A stretch of DNA of 64,000 bases, taken from the NCBI GenBank assembly GCA_963844395.1, contig CAWJNX010000001.1, forward strand, positions 496,001-560,000, in the 5' to 3' direction. This DNA comes from VRUE01 sp963844395 (GTDB taxonomy: Bacteria > Actinomycetota > Thermoleophilia > Solirubrobacterales > 70-9). Numbering within the stretch: position 1 is the stretch's first letter; every line of letters starts with the position of its first letter. Under the pieces are notes generated by a model. It was given only the letters and a program-made list of their open reading frames with translations, was not told the DNA's origin and ran no database searches. The translations under genes and the position numbers were made by a program. Below, one piece after another: positions 46,510-54,431 of the stretch.

Positions 46510-47348
46510 TCAGATCAGCGCGTCGTGGCCGTTGGGCTGGCCCTCGGGAGCGACGCCCATCTCGGCCCGCATCCGCAGGCCGAACTCGGTCGTCGACTCC
46601 TCGGTGTAGCCGCCGCTGACCTCGTCGCGGACGACGCGGCCCTCGTAGAGCTCGATCACGCGGCGGCGCATGTTGTCAACCATCTCGCGATCGTGGGTGA
46701 CGACGACGACGGTGGTGCCGGTCTTGTTGATCCGGTAGAGCAACTGCATCACGCCGATCGAGGTGACCGGGTCGAGGTTGCCGCTAGGCTCGTCGGCGAG
46801 CAGCAGCGGCGGGTGGTTAACGAAAGCGCGGGCGATCGAGACGCGCTGCTGCTCTCCCCCGACAGCTCGTCCGGATAGCTGTGCAGCTTGGTCGAGAGGC
46901 CGACCAGGCGCAGCGTCTCCGGCACCTGGGTGCGGATCGCGGCGCGGCTGGCGCCGATCACCTGCAACGCGTAGGCGACGTTGTCATAGACGGTGCGGTC
47001 GGGGAGCAGCTTGAAGTCCTGGAAGACGGTGCCGATGTTGCGCCGCAACTGCGGGATCTTCTTCTCAGGCAGGGCACCGATGTCACGGCCGGCGATCCGG
47101 ACGGTGCCGTCGGTGGCCGTCTGGTCGCGGATCAGCGTCTTGATCAGGGTCGACTTGCCGCAGCCGGTCGGGCCAACCAAGAAGGCGAACTCGCCGCGAT
47201 CGATCGCCAGCGAGACCCGGTCGAGCGCCATGTGGCCTCCGGGATAGACCTTGGTCACGTCGCGCAGCTCGATGATCGGCGCCCCGCCGCGGCGGTGGCG
47301 CGGCGCCTGAGGCTCCGCCCCCGTCTTTCGCTTTCTAGCTCTGGCCAT
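46510..47348 (-). CDS. ftsE: Cell division ATPase FtsE (one frameshift at the signature motif)
   Basis: ATPase of the FtsEX complex. From ATG at 47348 the frame gives a basic N-terminus, IELRDVTKVYPGGHMALD, Walker A VGPTGCGKST, VFQDFKLLPDRTVYDNVAYAL and HSYPDELSG, then leaves frame. The remaining part, VSIARAFVNHPPLLLADEP, GNLDPVTSIGVMQLLYRINKTGTTVVVVTHD and the C-terminus, is in the next frame to 46510. The break is at a run of five C at 46856-46860 (G on the coding strand); six would restore LSGGEQQR exactly. With that base the protein has about 279 residues. ftsE is needed for growth in many actinobacteria, so error or very recent mutation is likely. Confidence 0.88.
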
Positions 47349-47474
47349 GCTCGCGTCCCTTCTGCGGTAACAGGGTGACTCCTGCGCAGCGGAATTCGCG
47401 CAAGGCCCCGCCCAGCAGAAGTTCGCGGGAGCTTAGCGAAGCGTTAGCGAACGCTCATTAAGCCAAAGGAGAGC

Positions 47475-47627
47475 TCAGGAGGGCCGAGGCTCAGTCGGCG
47501 CTAGGTTCTGCTTGAGGTCACCCTCGAAATGCGGGTCCTGCTGCGTGTTCTCGTTCGGTGCCGGCTGTGGTTTTGGCGTTAGGTCATGGATAACCGGGCT
47601 TCCTGCTGGATTTGAAGTGTCAGGCAT
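47475..47627 (-). CDS. Small Pro/Asn-rich protein
   Basis: A 50-residue frame with a strong ribosome site (GGGAGG, 5 bases before ATG 47627). Sequence starts MPDTSNPAGSPVIHDLTPKP and ends DLKQNLAPTEPRPS; no Cys, no hydrophobic helix, likely disordered. It starts 13 bases after the DUF6941-like gene stop, so the two probably form an operon. Not recognised. The 126 bases beyond it, up to the ftsE start, contain only a weak AGCGTT/AACGCT hairpin. Confidence 0.5.
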   Translation of the reverse strand: MPDTSNPAGSPVIHDLTPKPQPAPNENTQQDPHFEGDLKQNLAPTEPRPS

Positions 47628-47640
47628 TTTTTCCTCCCGA

Positions 47641-48045
47641 TCAGCCATCGTTTACCTGAAATGGAGCAACAGCCATCTGGGCTCCATCCACGAATACCTC
47701 CCACCGGTACCCGCCCACGGGCAGGGCAAGCCCGTTGAAGCTCAGAACAGCTGGCACGTCGAGGTCCGTTCCTCGCTTCAACCCGGCAGGCCTACCAGTC
47801 TCAAATTCTCCAGCCGCCATGATCTCGTTTCCTTCGAATTGGACCCGCTCGCCATCTGCATCCATTAGAACGGCTTCAAACTCGTGCTTCTCGTTGGCCT
47901 GATCCCATGGCACCTTGATCATGATCGCCAACGACATCGGCGTCGGCACATTGGCTCGATGCAGCTGTGACCAACCGCCGCCAAGAACGTAGAGTTTCCC
48001 GCCCATCTCTTGGGCAGCGTCGCAGAGGATTAGGGTGACCTGCAC
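47641..48045 (-). CDS. DUF6941-like conserved protein
   Basis: A 134-residue soluble protein beginning MQVTLILCDAAQEMGGKLYVLGGGWSQLHRANVPTP and containing MIKVPWDQANEKHEFEAVLMDADGERVQFEGNE and LPVGGYRWEVFVDGAQMAVAPFQV, a beta-sandwich-like pattern typical of the DUF6941 family of actinobacteria. No catalytic residues seen. The gene sits between HicAB and the small protein; this block has lower GC than its surroundings. Family name is from memory of the N-terminal motif and is moderately sure. Confidence 0.72.
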   Translation of the reverse strand: MQVTLILCDAAQEMGGKLYVLGGGWSQLHRANVPTPMSLAIMIKVPWDQANEKHEFEAVLMDADGERVQFEGNEIMAAGEFETGRPAGLKRGTDLDVPAVLSFNGLALPVGGYRWEVFVDGAQMAVAPFQVNDG

Positions 48046-48056
48046 GGGCGCGGAGT

Positions 48057-48350
48057 TTATGCCCGGTGGGTGCCGGAAAGGTCATGCGTGTAACTCGGCC
48101 GTGGTTCAGACGACTTGGTAATCCCGAGGCTGACCTTGGGGGAATGGGTGGCGGAGTCCTCCATGTTGCTTGCGGTCATGTGGGCGATAAGCATGTCGGG
48201 TTCCTCCGCGAACCACGGCAAGCCCTCCTGAACGCGCTTGCGGGCCTCGTCGAAAGTGTCGCCGTATCCCACATAGCCAGGCACATCAGGCGACGCGGCA
48301 ATCCAAGCCCCGTCCGCTTCCTTGCGATATCTCACGACTACGGTCCTCAT
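48057..48350 (-). CDS. hicB: HicB-like antitoxin
   Basis: A 97-residue protein with the HicB fold: MRTVVVRYRKEADGAWIAASPDVPGYVGYGDTFDEARKRVQEGLPWFAEEPDML, the degraded RNase H-like domain that binds HicA. ATG at 48350 matches the family; the 15 extra upstream residues overlap hicA. The C-terminal 40 residues (SNMEDSATHSPKVSLG onward) do not show an obvious helix-turn-helix. Seven bases separate it from hicA. Order toxin-antitoxin is standard for hicAB. Confidence 0.8.
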   Translation of the reverse strand: MRTVVVRYRKEADGAWIAASPDVPGYVGYGDTFDEARKRVQEGLPWFAEEPDMLIAHMTASNMEDSATHSPKVSLGITKSSEPRPSYTHDLSGTHRA

Positions 48351-48357
48351 GGCTCTC

Positions 48358-48603
48358 CTAAACCAGCTTACGCGCCTCAGCCTCGCTGAGGCCAACCTGC
48401 TTAACCAAAATCTCCTTGACCACCGAACCCTTCAACGTGTCCTTGTCGTGTGCCCAGAAACCGATATCGGGATATCCGGTGCTGGACACCATATGACGGT
48501 GTGATCCCTTTCGCTTCTTGCGCTGCTTTTCCGCATAGCAGAGCGGTTTTCGTTCGAGAATGCCCAGCATCTGCTTGGCCTTGAGGGACGGAAAATTGGC
48601 CAC
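48358..48603 (-). CDS. hicA: HicA-like mRNA interferase toxin
   Basis: An 81-residue HicA family protein. The catalytic His is in the motif KGSHRHMVSSTGYPDIGFWAHDKDTLKGSVVKEILVKQVGLSEAEA, where GSHRH and the final helix are diagnostic. The N-terminus (ANFPSLKAKQMLGILERKPLCYAEKQRKKR) is a somewhat extended version of the usual one. Forms a type II toxin-antitoxin module with hicB, degrading mRNA when free. Confidence 0.82.
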   Translation of the reverse strand: MANFPSLKAKQMLGILERKPLCYAEKQRKKRKGSHRHMVSSTGYPDIGFWAHDKDTLKGSVVKEILVKQVGLSEAEARKLV

Positions 48604-48664
48604 ACGCAGGCCAGACTACCTGCCAGGGGGGCGTTTTCCTGCAACTCGCGGCTCTGCCGCTGTC

Positions 48665-50518
48665 CTAGCGACTAACGAACTGCTCGACCGCCGCAACGAT
48701 GCTGGCGGCGTCGATGCCGGCCGCGGCGAGCAACTCGGCCGGCGGGCCGCTGCCGGGCTTGCCGGAGACGGCGAGGCGGGTCAGGGGGGTGCGGGTGTCG
48801 GAGCCGGCGAGGACGCCGGCGACGGTCTCGCCGATTCCACCCTCGGGCCAGTGGTCCTCGACGGTGACGATTGCCCCGGTCTCCCCCGCGGCAACCAGAA
48901 GCGTCTCAGAGTCGACCGGCTTCACCGAGTAGAGGTCGATCACCCGCGCCGCGACGCCCTTGCCGGCCAGCTCGTCGGCGGCCTTCAGGCATTCGTGCAG
49001 GGTGATCCCCGCCCCGACCAGGGTGACCGCGTCGGCGTCGCTGGAGCGCAGGGTGCGGCTGCCGCCGATCTCGAAGCTCTCCCCCGCCTCGTAGAGCGCC
49101 GGCAATGCGCCGCGGGTGGTGCGTAGGTAGCTGATGCCGCGGTGCTGGCGCATCGCGTCGAGCAGCTGCACGGTCTGATTCGGGTCACACGGATAGAGGA
49201 CGACGCTGCCGAAGACGGCGCGCAGCGAGGCGATGTCCTCGAGCGCCATCTGCGACGGGCCGTCCTCGCCGATCGAGACGCCGACGTGGGACCCGCACAG
49301 CTTCAGGTCGGCGTCGGAGATCGCCGCCATGCGGACGAAGTCGTAGGCGCGGCTGAGGAAGGCGCCGAAAGTCGAGGCGAACGGCTTCCAGCCGCGCACC
49401 TGCAAGCCGACCGCGGCGGCGACCATCTGCTGCTCGGCGATGTACATCTCGAAGAAGCGGTCGGGGTGCACGGCGGCGAAGCGCTCGGCGTAGGTCGAGT
49501 TGCCGACCTCGCCATCGAGCGCGACGACCCGCTCGTCGACAGAGCCAAGCCAAGCCAAGGCGTCGCCGTAGGCGCCGCGGGTGGCGACCTTCTCGCCGAG
49601 CTCGTAGCTCGGCCGCTCGACGTTCTCGCGGGGGATCTCGAAGGACGGCGCCTCGGTGGGCGACTGGACGCTCAGCCGCAGCGAGCGTTCGCCGCCCAGC
49701 TCCTCGATCGCTCCCTCGGCGTCGCCGAGCGGCTTGCCGTGGGCATTCGGCTGGTCCTCGACGGCGGCGACGCCGGCGCCCTTCTTGGTCCGCGCGAAGA
49801 TCGCCGCGGGGCGGTCCGCGTTGAGCGCTCGTGAGTAAGCCTGGTCGATCGCCTCGACGTCGTGGCCATCGATCTCCTGCACGTCCCAGCCGCAAGCGCT
49901 CGCCCGTGCCGCAAGCGAGGAGGTGTCCCATTCGTGCATGGTGGGCCCGCGCTGGCCGAGCCGGTTGACGTCGATGACGGCGATCAGGTTGCTGAGGCCG
50001 ACGTAGCCGGCGTGCTCGAAGGCCTCCCACATCGAGCCCTCGGCAAGCTCCGAGTCGCCACAGAGCGTCCAGACCCGGAAATCGCCGCGCTCGAGCTTGG
50101 CGCCGGCGAGCGCGATGCCGACCGCGATCGGCAGCCCCTGGCCGAGCGAGCCGGTCGCCACGTCTACCCAAGGCAGCTCCGGCGTCGGATGGCCTTCCAT
50201 GCGGGAGCCGAATTTGCGGAAGCTGAGCAGCTCCTCGTCGTCAATCGCCCCCGCCGCCTTGTAGAGCGCGTAGAGCAATGGCGAGGCGTGGCCCTTGGAG
50301 AAGACGACGTGATCGTTGGCGGGGTTGTCGGGGGAATCGAAGTCGTAGCGCAGATACCGCGCGTAAAGGACCGCCATCAGGTCGGCAGCCGACATCGACG
50401 AGGTCGGATGACCCGAGTTGGCGGCGGCCGCGGCGCGAACCGAGTCGACCCGAAGCTGTTGGGCGAGCTCCCGCAGCTGCTCGCGGTCCACGCTTTGCTC
50501 GGAGATCGCCTGCGCCAT
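48665..50518 (-). CDS. tkt: Transketolase
   Basis: A 617-residue thiamine-diphosphate enzyme of the pentose phosphate pathway. Contiguous N- and C-terminal halves: RVDSVRAAAAANSGHPTSSMSAADLMAVLY with the conserved His, SKGHASPLLYALY, TGSLGQGL, the ThDP motif GDSELAEGSMWEAFEHAGYVGLSNLIAVIDVNRLGQ, then the pyrimidine-binding domain with MYIAEQQMVAAAVGL (catalytic Glu) and SHVGVSIGEDGPSQMALEDIA. Slightly shorter than Escherichia coli TktA, similar to animal-type transketolases. ATG at 50518 chosen; an upstream start adds 14 poorly conserved residues. Confidence 0.94.
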   Translation of the reverse strand: MAQAISEQSVDREQLRELAQQLRVDSVRAAAAANSGHPTSSMSAADLMAVLYARYLRYDFDSPDNPANDHVVFSKGHASPLLYALYKAAGAIDDEELLSFRKFGSRMEGHPTPELPWVDVATGSLGQGLPIAVGIALAGAKLERGDFRVWTLCGDSELAEGSMWEAFEHAGYVGLSNLIAVIDVNRLGQRGPTMHEWDTSSLAARASACGWDVQEIDGHDVEAIDQAYSRALNADRPAAIFARTKKGAGVAAVEDQPNAHGKPLGDAEGAIEELGGERSLRLSVQSPTEAPSFEIPRENVERPSYELGEKVATRGAYGDALAWLGSVDERVVALDGEVGNSTYAERFAAVHPDRFFEMYIAEQQMVAAAVGLQVRGWKPFASTFGAFLSRAYDFVRMAAISDADLKLCGSHVGVSIGEDGPSQMALEDIASLRAVFGSVVLYPCDPNQTVQLLDAMRQHRGISYLRTTRGALPALYEAGESFEIGGSRTLRSSDADAVTLVGAGITLHECLKAADELAGKGVAARVIDLYSVKPVDSETLLVAAGETGAIVTVEDHWPEGGIGETVAGVLAGSDTRTPLTRLAVSGKPGSGPPAELLAAAGIDAASIVAAVEQFVSR

Positions 50519-50575
50519 GAGGCCCGACTTTACCTGCGCGCCGGGCGGGCGCGTCGGCATCCGCAGGCCCTCGGG

Positions 50576-51589
50576 CTAACCGATCGCGACCATGCGCTCG
50601 ATCGGGACCCGCGCCCGCTCGGCGATCTCCGCCGGGACGCTGACCTCGAACTTCATCTCGCGCAGGCTGTCGCGCAGCTTCGGCAGCGTGATCATCTTCA
50701 TGTACTTGCAGTAGGCCATCCGGTTGGCCTCGATCAGGCTGGCGCCGGGCGCCGCCTGCTGCAACGGGTGCAGCATGCCGTTCTCGGTGGCGACGATGAA
50801 CTCGCCGTCGGGCTTCTGCTGCACGTAGTCGAGCATCTGCCCGGTCGAGAGCATGTGCACGCCCTCCTCCTCCACTTCGCCGGCGGCGACGAACTCCATC
50901 ACCTGGGTGACGCAGCCGCACTCGGGATGGACGAGGAACTCGGCGTCGGGGTGGGCGGCGCGCTGGGCGCGGATGTCGTCGGGCCGGATGCCGGCGTGGA
51001 CGTGGCACTCGCCCGGCCAGACGTGCATCGAGTGGCCGGTCTCGCGCTCGACGTAGGAGCCGAGCCAGATATCGGGCCCGAAGAGGATCTCGGTGGCCGG
51101 ACCGTGCTCGCGCAGGATGTGCTCGACGACCTTGACCGCGTTGGAGGAGGTGCAGCAGTAATCGGTCTCCGCCTTCACCTCGGCCGAGGTGTTGACGTAC
51201 ATGACGACGACCGCATCGGGGCTATGGCGAGCCTTCCAATTGCGTAGTTCATCGGCGGTGATCGAGTCGGCCAGCGAGCAGCCGGCGTCGGGATCAGGGA
51301 TCAGGACGGTCTTCTCGGGCGAGAGGATCGAGGCCGTCTCGGCCATGAAGTGGACGCCGCAGAAGGCGATCGTCGAGGCGCCCGATTCGGCCGCCTTGCG
51401 CGAAAGGCCGAGCGAGTCGCCGGTGTAGTCGGCCACCGCCTGGACCTCGGGCACCTGGTAGTTGTGGGCGAGGATCACCGCGTCGCGCTCGGCGGCGAGC
51501 TGGCGCACCTCGCACGACAGCGCATCGACCTCCTCGGGCGAGAGGTCGAGCATCGGGACCGGCTCGTTGATCGTCGGCAGCTCTCTCAC
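50576..51589 (-). CDS. nadA: Quinolinate synthase NadA
   Basis: A 337-residue iron-sulfur enzyme that condenses iminoaspartate with dihydroxyacetone phosphate to quinolinate in NAD synthesis. AVILAHNYQVPEVQAVADYTGDSLGLSRKAAES at the N-terminus, FCGVHFMAETASIL with the first cluster Cys, CCTSSNAVKVV with the second, and HPECGCVTQVMEF with the third. GTG start at 51589. nadC lies 1.4 kb away on the same strand but with plus-strand genes between; nadB is not in the window. Confidence 0.95.
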   Translation of the reverse strand: MRELPTINEPVPMLDLSPEEVDALSCEVRQLAAERDAVILAHNYQVPEVQAVADYTGDSLGLSRKAAESGASTIAFCGVHFMAETASILSPEKTVLIPDPDAGCSLADSITADELRNWKARHSPDAVVVMYVNTSAEVKAETDYCCTSSNAVKVVEHILREHGPATEILFGPDIWLGSYVERETGHSMHVWPGECHVHAGIRPDDIRAQRAAHPDAEFLVHPECGCVTQVMEFVAAGEVEEEGVHMLSTGQMLDYVQQKPDGEFIVATENGMLHPLQQAAPGASLIEANRMAYCKYMKMITLPKLRDSLREMKFEVSVPAEIAERARVPIERMVAIG

Positions 51590-51696
51590 GGCTGTACCTC
51601 AGGAGCCCAAAGGGCTCCGCTGGTCGTATGTTCGCTGGCATGGCTTGCGCCTGAGTCCAGTCGAATGAAGTGCTGGTTCAAGTCTAGCCTGTGGGC

Positions 51697-52542
51697 ATGC
51701 CGGAGCTACCGGAGGTCGAGATCACCGTGAGGCGATTGGACGCCGCGCTGAAGGGCATCGAGGTGGAGTCGGTCGTTGCACCCGGGATGAACGTGATGAA
51801 GACCTTTGAGCCGCCGCTCGAATCGCTTGCGGGGAAGTCGATTTCCGGCCTGCGGCGGATAGGCAAGATGCCGGTGGTCGAGTTCGGGGATCTGGCGTTG
51901 CTGATCCACCTGATGTCGGCGGGTCGGTTGCGCGTCTCTGAGAAACGGGCGTCGCCTAAAGACCGGGCGTCACGGGTGCTGATCAGGCTCGGCGACGGGC
52001 GCGAGCTGCGCCTACGCGAGTACGGAACGAAGCAGCGGGCCTGGGCCAAGCTGCTCCCTGCCGGCGCGGTCGCCGAGGACGAGATGGTCTCCACGCTCGG
52101 TCCCGAGGCCTGGCCCCCGCCGCCGCTGGAGGACTTCGCCGCCCTGATCGACCAGCCACGCCACCTGCATCCGCTTCTCCGCCATCAACGCGACATCGCC
52201 GGTATCGGCCGCTCTTGGGTCGACGAGATCCTCTGGAAGGCGCGCCTCTCGCCCTTCAAGAAGGGATCGGAGCTGGATATCGAGGAGGTCGAGCGCCTGC
52301 ACGGGGCGCTCAAGGTGCTCAGCGACGCGATCGACCACTACGAGGAGACGATCGGCGCGGAGCTTCCCGACAAACTGCCGATGCCCTTGCGAGTCCACAA
52401 ACGAGAGGGCGAGCCTTGTCCGCGCTGCGGCACGACGATCGAGGCGGTCTTTTTCGCCGAGCACCAGACCAACTACTGCCCGAAGGAGCAGACCGGCGGC
52501 CGCGTACTCAAAGACCGCCGCCTCTCCCGTTTGCTTAAGTAA
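51697..52542 (+). CDS. mutM: Formamidopyrimidine-DNA glycosylase (Fpg/Nei family)
   Basis: A 281-residue base-excision glycosylase/AP lyase for oxidised bases. The mature N-terminus PELPEVEI gives the catalytic Pro2 and Glu3, so ATG at 51697 is right and the GTG two codons before is not used. HLMSAGRL and HQRDIAGIGRSWVDEILWKARLSPF (H2TH) follow. The C-terminal zinc finger reads CPRCG, 16 residues, then CPKEQ: the fourth zinc Cys is Glu. TGGRVLKDRRLSRLLK closes the protein as usual. The zinc site is therefore abnormal. Confidence 0.92.
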   Translation: MPELPEVEITVRRLDAALKGIEVESVVAPGMNVMKTFEPPLESLAGKSISGLRRIGKMPVVEFGDLALLIHLMSAGRLRVSEKRASPKDRASRVLIRLGDGRELRLREYGTKQRAWAKLLPAGAVAEDEMVSTLGPEAWPPPPLEDFAALIDQPRHLHPLLRHQRDIAGIGRSWVDEILWKARLSPFKKGSELDIEEVERLHGALKVLSDAIDHYEETIGAELPDKLPMPLRVHKREGEPCPRCGTTIEAVFFAEHQTNYCPKEQTGGRVLKDRRLSRLLK

Positions 52543-52546
52543 CCGC

Positions 52547-52885
52547 ATGCGAGCCATCGCCATCGCGGTAGTCGCCCTGGCCGCGCTCTGCGCCCTCGGC
52601 GGAATCGCTGGTGCGGCTCCGGAAGCGACCGTGAAGGTCGGCGACAATTTCCTCAGGCCGGGTCAGAAGACGGTGAGCAAGGGAACCACCGTCCGCTTCA
52701 AATGGGTCGGCGCCGCCCGCCACCACATCGTCAAGGCCAAGGGCCCCGGTGGGCCGGCCGCATCTCCGGCGACCGCAAAATCAGGCGTCAACCTCGCCAA
52801 GCGCTTCGAGAAGACCGGCACCTACCGCTTCATCTGCACGATCCACCCGACCGAAATGCGGCTGAAGCTGGTCGTCATCAAGTAG
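52547..52885 (+). CDS. Secreted cupredoxin (plastocyanin-like)
   Basis: A 112-residue exported type I copper protein. Signal peptide MRAIAIAVVALAALCALGGIAGA. The copper ligands are His in ARHHIVKA, and Cys, His and Met in FICTIHPTEM, the C-x2-H-x4-M spacing of cupredoxins. It probably carries electrons outside the membrane. ATG is 5 bases after the mutM stop. No oxidase gene is close, so the partner is unknown. Confidence 0.88.
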   Translation: MRAIAIAVVALAALCALGGIAGAAPEATVKVGDNFLRPGQKTVSKGTTVRFKWVGAARHHIVKAKGPGGPAASPATAKSGVNLAKRFEKTGTYRFICTIHPTEMRLKLVVIK

Positions 52886-52905
52886 GCCGTCGCGACCGGG
52901 CGCCG

Positions 52906-52942
52906 TGGCGCCTTTGTCAGACATATTCCAACAAAGGCGCCA
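52906..52942. terminator. Bidirectional hairpin terminator
   Basis: A perfect 12-bp stem, TGGCGCCTTTGT and ACAAAGGCGCCA, around a 13-base AT-rich loop, between the convergent cupredoxin and nadC genes (20 and 16 bases from their stops). Confidence 0.65.
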
Positions 52943-52957
52943 GCCTCCAGGGCCGGT

Positions 52958-53800
52958 TCAAGCTGGCTCGAGAAGCATGCTGAAGTCGAGGGTCGGCGCC
53001 GAGTGGGTGATCGCACCAACGGAGATGAACTCGACCCCGGTCTCGGCGATCTGCCGCACCGTCTCCAAGCTGACCCCGCCCGAGGCCTCGAGCGACGGCC
53101 CCTCCCCAGCTCCGGCCTCGCCGTCGCGCAGCTCGACCGCCTTGCGCAGGCCGGCGGCGTCCATGTTGTCGAGCAGCAGCCGGTCGGCGCCGGTACCGAG
53201 CGCGTAGGCCACCTCGTCGAGGTTGCGGCACTCGACCTCGATCGGCAAGTCCGGCTGCTCCGCGCGAGCCGCATGGACGGCCTTGGCGAGACCGCCCGCC
53301 AGCGCGATGTGGTTCTCCTTGATCAGGATCGCGTCGTAGAGGCCGATGCGGTGGTTGACGCCGCCCCCCGCGGCGACTGCCGCCTTCTCCAGCGCTCGCA
53401 GTCCCGGCGTCGTCTTGCGGGTGTCGAGGACCTGGGCGCCGGTCCCGGCAACGGCCTCGACGAAGCGCGCGGTCAACGTCGCTGCGCCAGAGAGATGGCC
53501 GAGGAAGTTGAGCGCCGTTCGCTCGGCGGCAAGTAGGGCGGCGGCAGGACCGCTGGCAAGCGCCACCTCGGCCGGGACCTCCTCGCGCCACTGCCCCTCG
53601 ACGACGAGATCGTCGGCCTCGGCACCGCACTGCCGCATCGCCTCGGCGACGAGTTCCAGCCCAAAGACGACACCTGGCTCTTTCTGCACAATCCGCGCCC
53701 GCGCCATCGCCCCTTCCGGGACCGTCGCCTCCGACGTGACGTCTCCAGCTCCCAAATCCTCGGCGAGCGCACGGGCGACCGTCTCCTCGAGATCAGCCAT
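52958..53800 (-). CDS. nadC: Nicotinate-nucleotide pyrophosphorylase (carboxylating) NadC
   Basis: A 280-residue phosphoribosyltransferase converting quinolinate and PRPP to nicotinate mononucleotide. ALAEDLGAGDVTSEATVP, ERTALNFLGHLSGAATLTARFVE, LDTRKTTPGLRALEKAAVAAGGGVNHRIGLYDAILIKENHI (substrate-binding Arg, Lys and His), VECRNLDEVAYAL, LLDNM, and EASGGVSLETVRQIAETGVEFISVGAITHS at the C-terminus. Complete and typical. ATG at 53800; palindromic copy C begins 24 bases upstream. Confidence 0.95.
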   Translation of the reverse strand: MADLEETVARALAEDLGAGDVTSEATVPEGAMARARIVQKEPGVVFGLELVAEAMRQCGAEADDLVVEGQWREEVPAEVALASGPAAALLAAERTALNFLGHLSGAATLTARFVEAVAGTGAQVLDTRKTTPGLRALEKAAVAAGGGVNHRIGLYDAILIKENHIALAGGLAKAVHAARAEQPDLPIEVECRNLDEVAYALGTGADRLLLDNMDAAGLRKAVELRDGEAGAGEGPSLEASGGVSLETVRQIAETGVEFISVGAITHSAPTLDFSMLLEPA

Positions 53801-53823
53801 CGCCGCACCCTAGCGGCGGGTGT

Positions 53824-53926
53824 GAAGGGGACGGGTGCCCCTCCGGCGGAACTTGTGAGCAACTGAGCCATGAGCCCTAGCTGGGACTCCGACGCGGGTT
53901 CCGCAGGAGGGGCGCCCGTCCCCTTC
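53824..53926. repeat. 103-bp palindromic element, copy C (inverted and diverged)
   Basis: Terminal arms GAAGGGGACGGGTGCCCCTC and its complement pair over about 29 bp with two mismatches. Read in reverse complement, the core contains CGGAGTCCCAGCTAGGGCTC and TTGCTCACAAGTTCC, matching copies A and B (GGCTGCAGGGCTC, GTGGCTCACAAGTTCC). So this is the same family in the opposite orientation. It lies between divergent nadC and the sigma factor gene. Confidence 0.75.
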
Positions 53927-53966
53927 GCTCTCACATTCAAAGCTCGCACGGCGTTTAATCCATGAC

Positions 53967-54431
53967 TTGACCTCCCTGCCGCCCTTCCAGGCCCTACTCG
54001 ATGAGCACGCCGCCGACGTGATGGCGGTGCTGCGCGGCGCCGTCGGCCGCAGCGACGCCGAGGACTGCTTCCAGGAGACGTTCCTGGCGGCGCTGCGCGC
54101 CTATCCGAAGCTTGGCGACGCGAGCAACCTGCGCGGCTGGCTGCTGACGATCGCGCACCGCAAGGCGATCGACCACCACCGCGCCAACGGCCGCCGGCCG
54201 CTGCCGGTGGCCGAGGTGGCGGAGGTCCCCACGACGGCCGAGGAGGTTGCCGACGAGGGAATCTGGGCGCTGGTCGGCGCCCTGCCGCCGAAGCAGCGTG
54301 CCGCTGTGGCGCTGCGCTACGCCTGCGACCTGCCGCACGCGGAGATCGCCGCCGCGCTCGGCTGCTCGCCGGAGGCGGCGCGCCGCAGCCTCCACGAGGG
54401 CATGAAGCGACTGAGGAAGGAGCTGGCATGA
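53967..54431 (+). CDS. ECF-like RNA polymerase sigma factor
   Basis: A 154-residue sigma-70-family factor with region 2 (LLDEHAADVMAVLRGAVGRSDAEDCFQETFLAALRAYPKL, LRGWLLTIAHRKAIDHHRANG) and region 4 (LVGALPPKQRAAVALRYACDLPHAEIAAALGCSPEAARRSLHEGMKRLR). TTG start at 53967; the ATG five bases earlier hits a stop at once. No anti-sigma gene is adjacent. Instead it overlaps ogt by 4 bases, so it may control a response to alkylation or other DNA damage. Autoregulation is likely by analogy with the family. Confidence 0.9.
   Translation: MTSLPPFQALLDEHAADVMAVLRGAVGRSDAEDCFQETFLAALRAYPKLGDASNLRGWLLTIAHRKAIDHHRANGRRPLPVAEVAEVPTTAEEVADEGIWALVGALPPKQRAAVALRYACDLPHAEIAAALGCSPEAARRSLHEGMKRLRKELA

Noticed and set aside
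46510..47348. ftsE as a pseudogene or two separate genes
   Set aside because: Both halves are fully conserved and join by one base in a G run; a sequence error is the simpler explanation.
47438..47456. AGCGTT/AACGCT hairpin as a terminator
   Set aside because: Only six base pairs with no T-run, so it is not listed as a separate feature.
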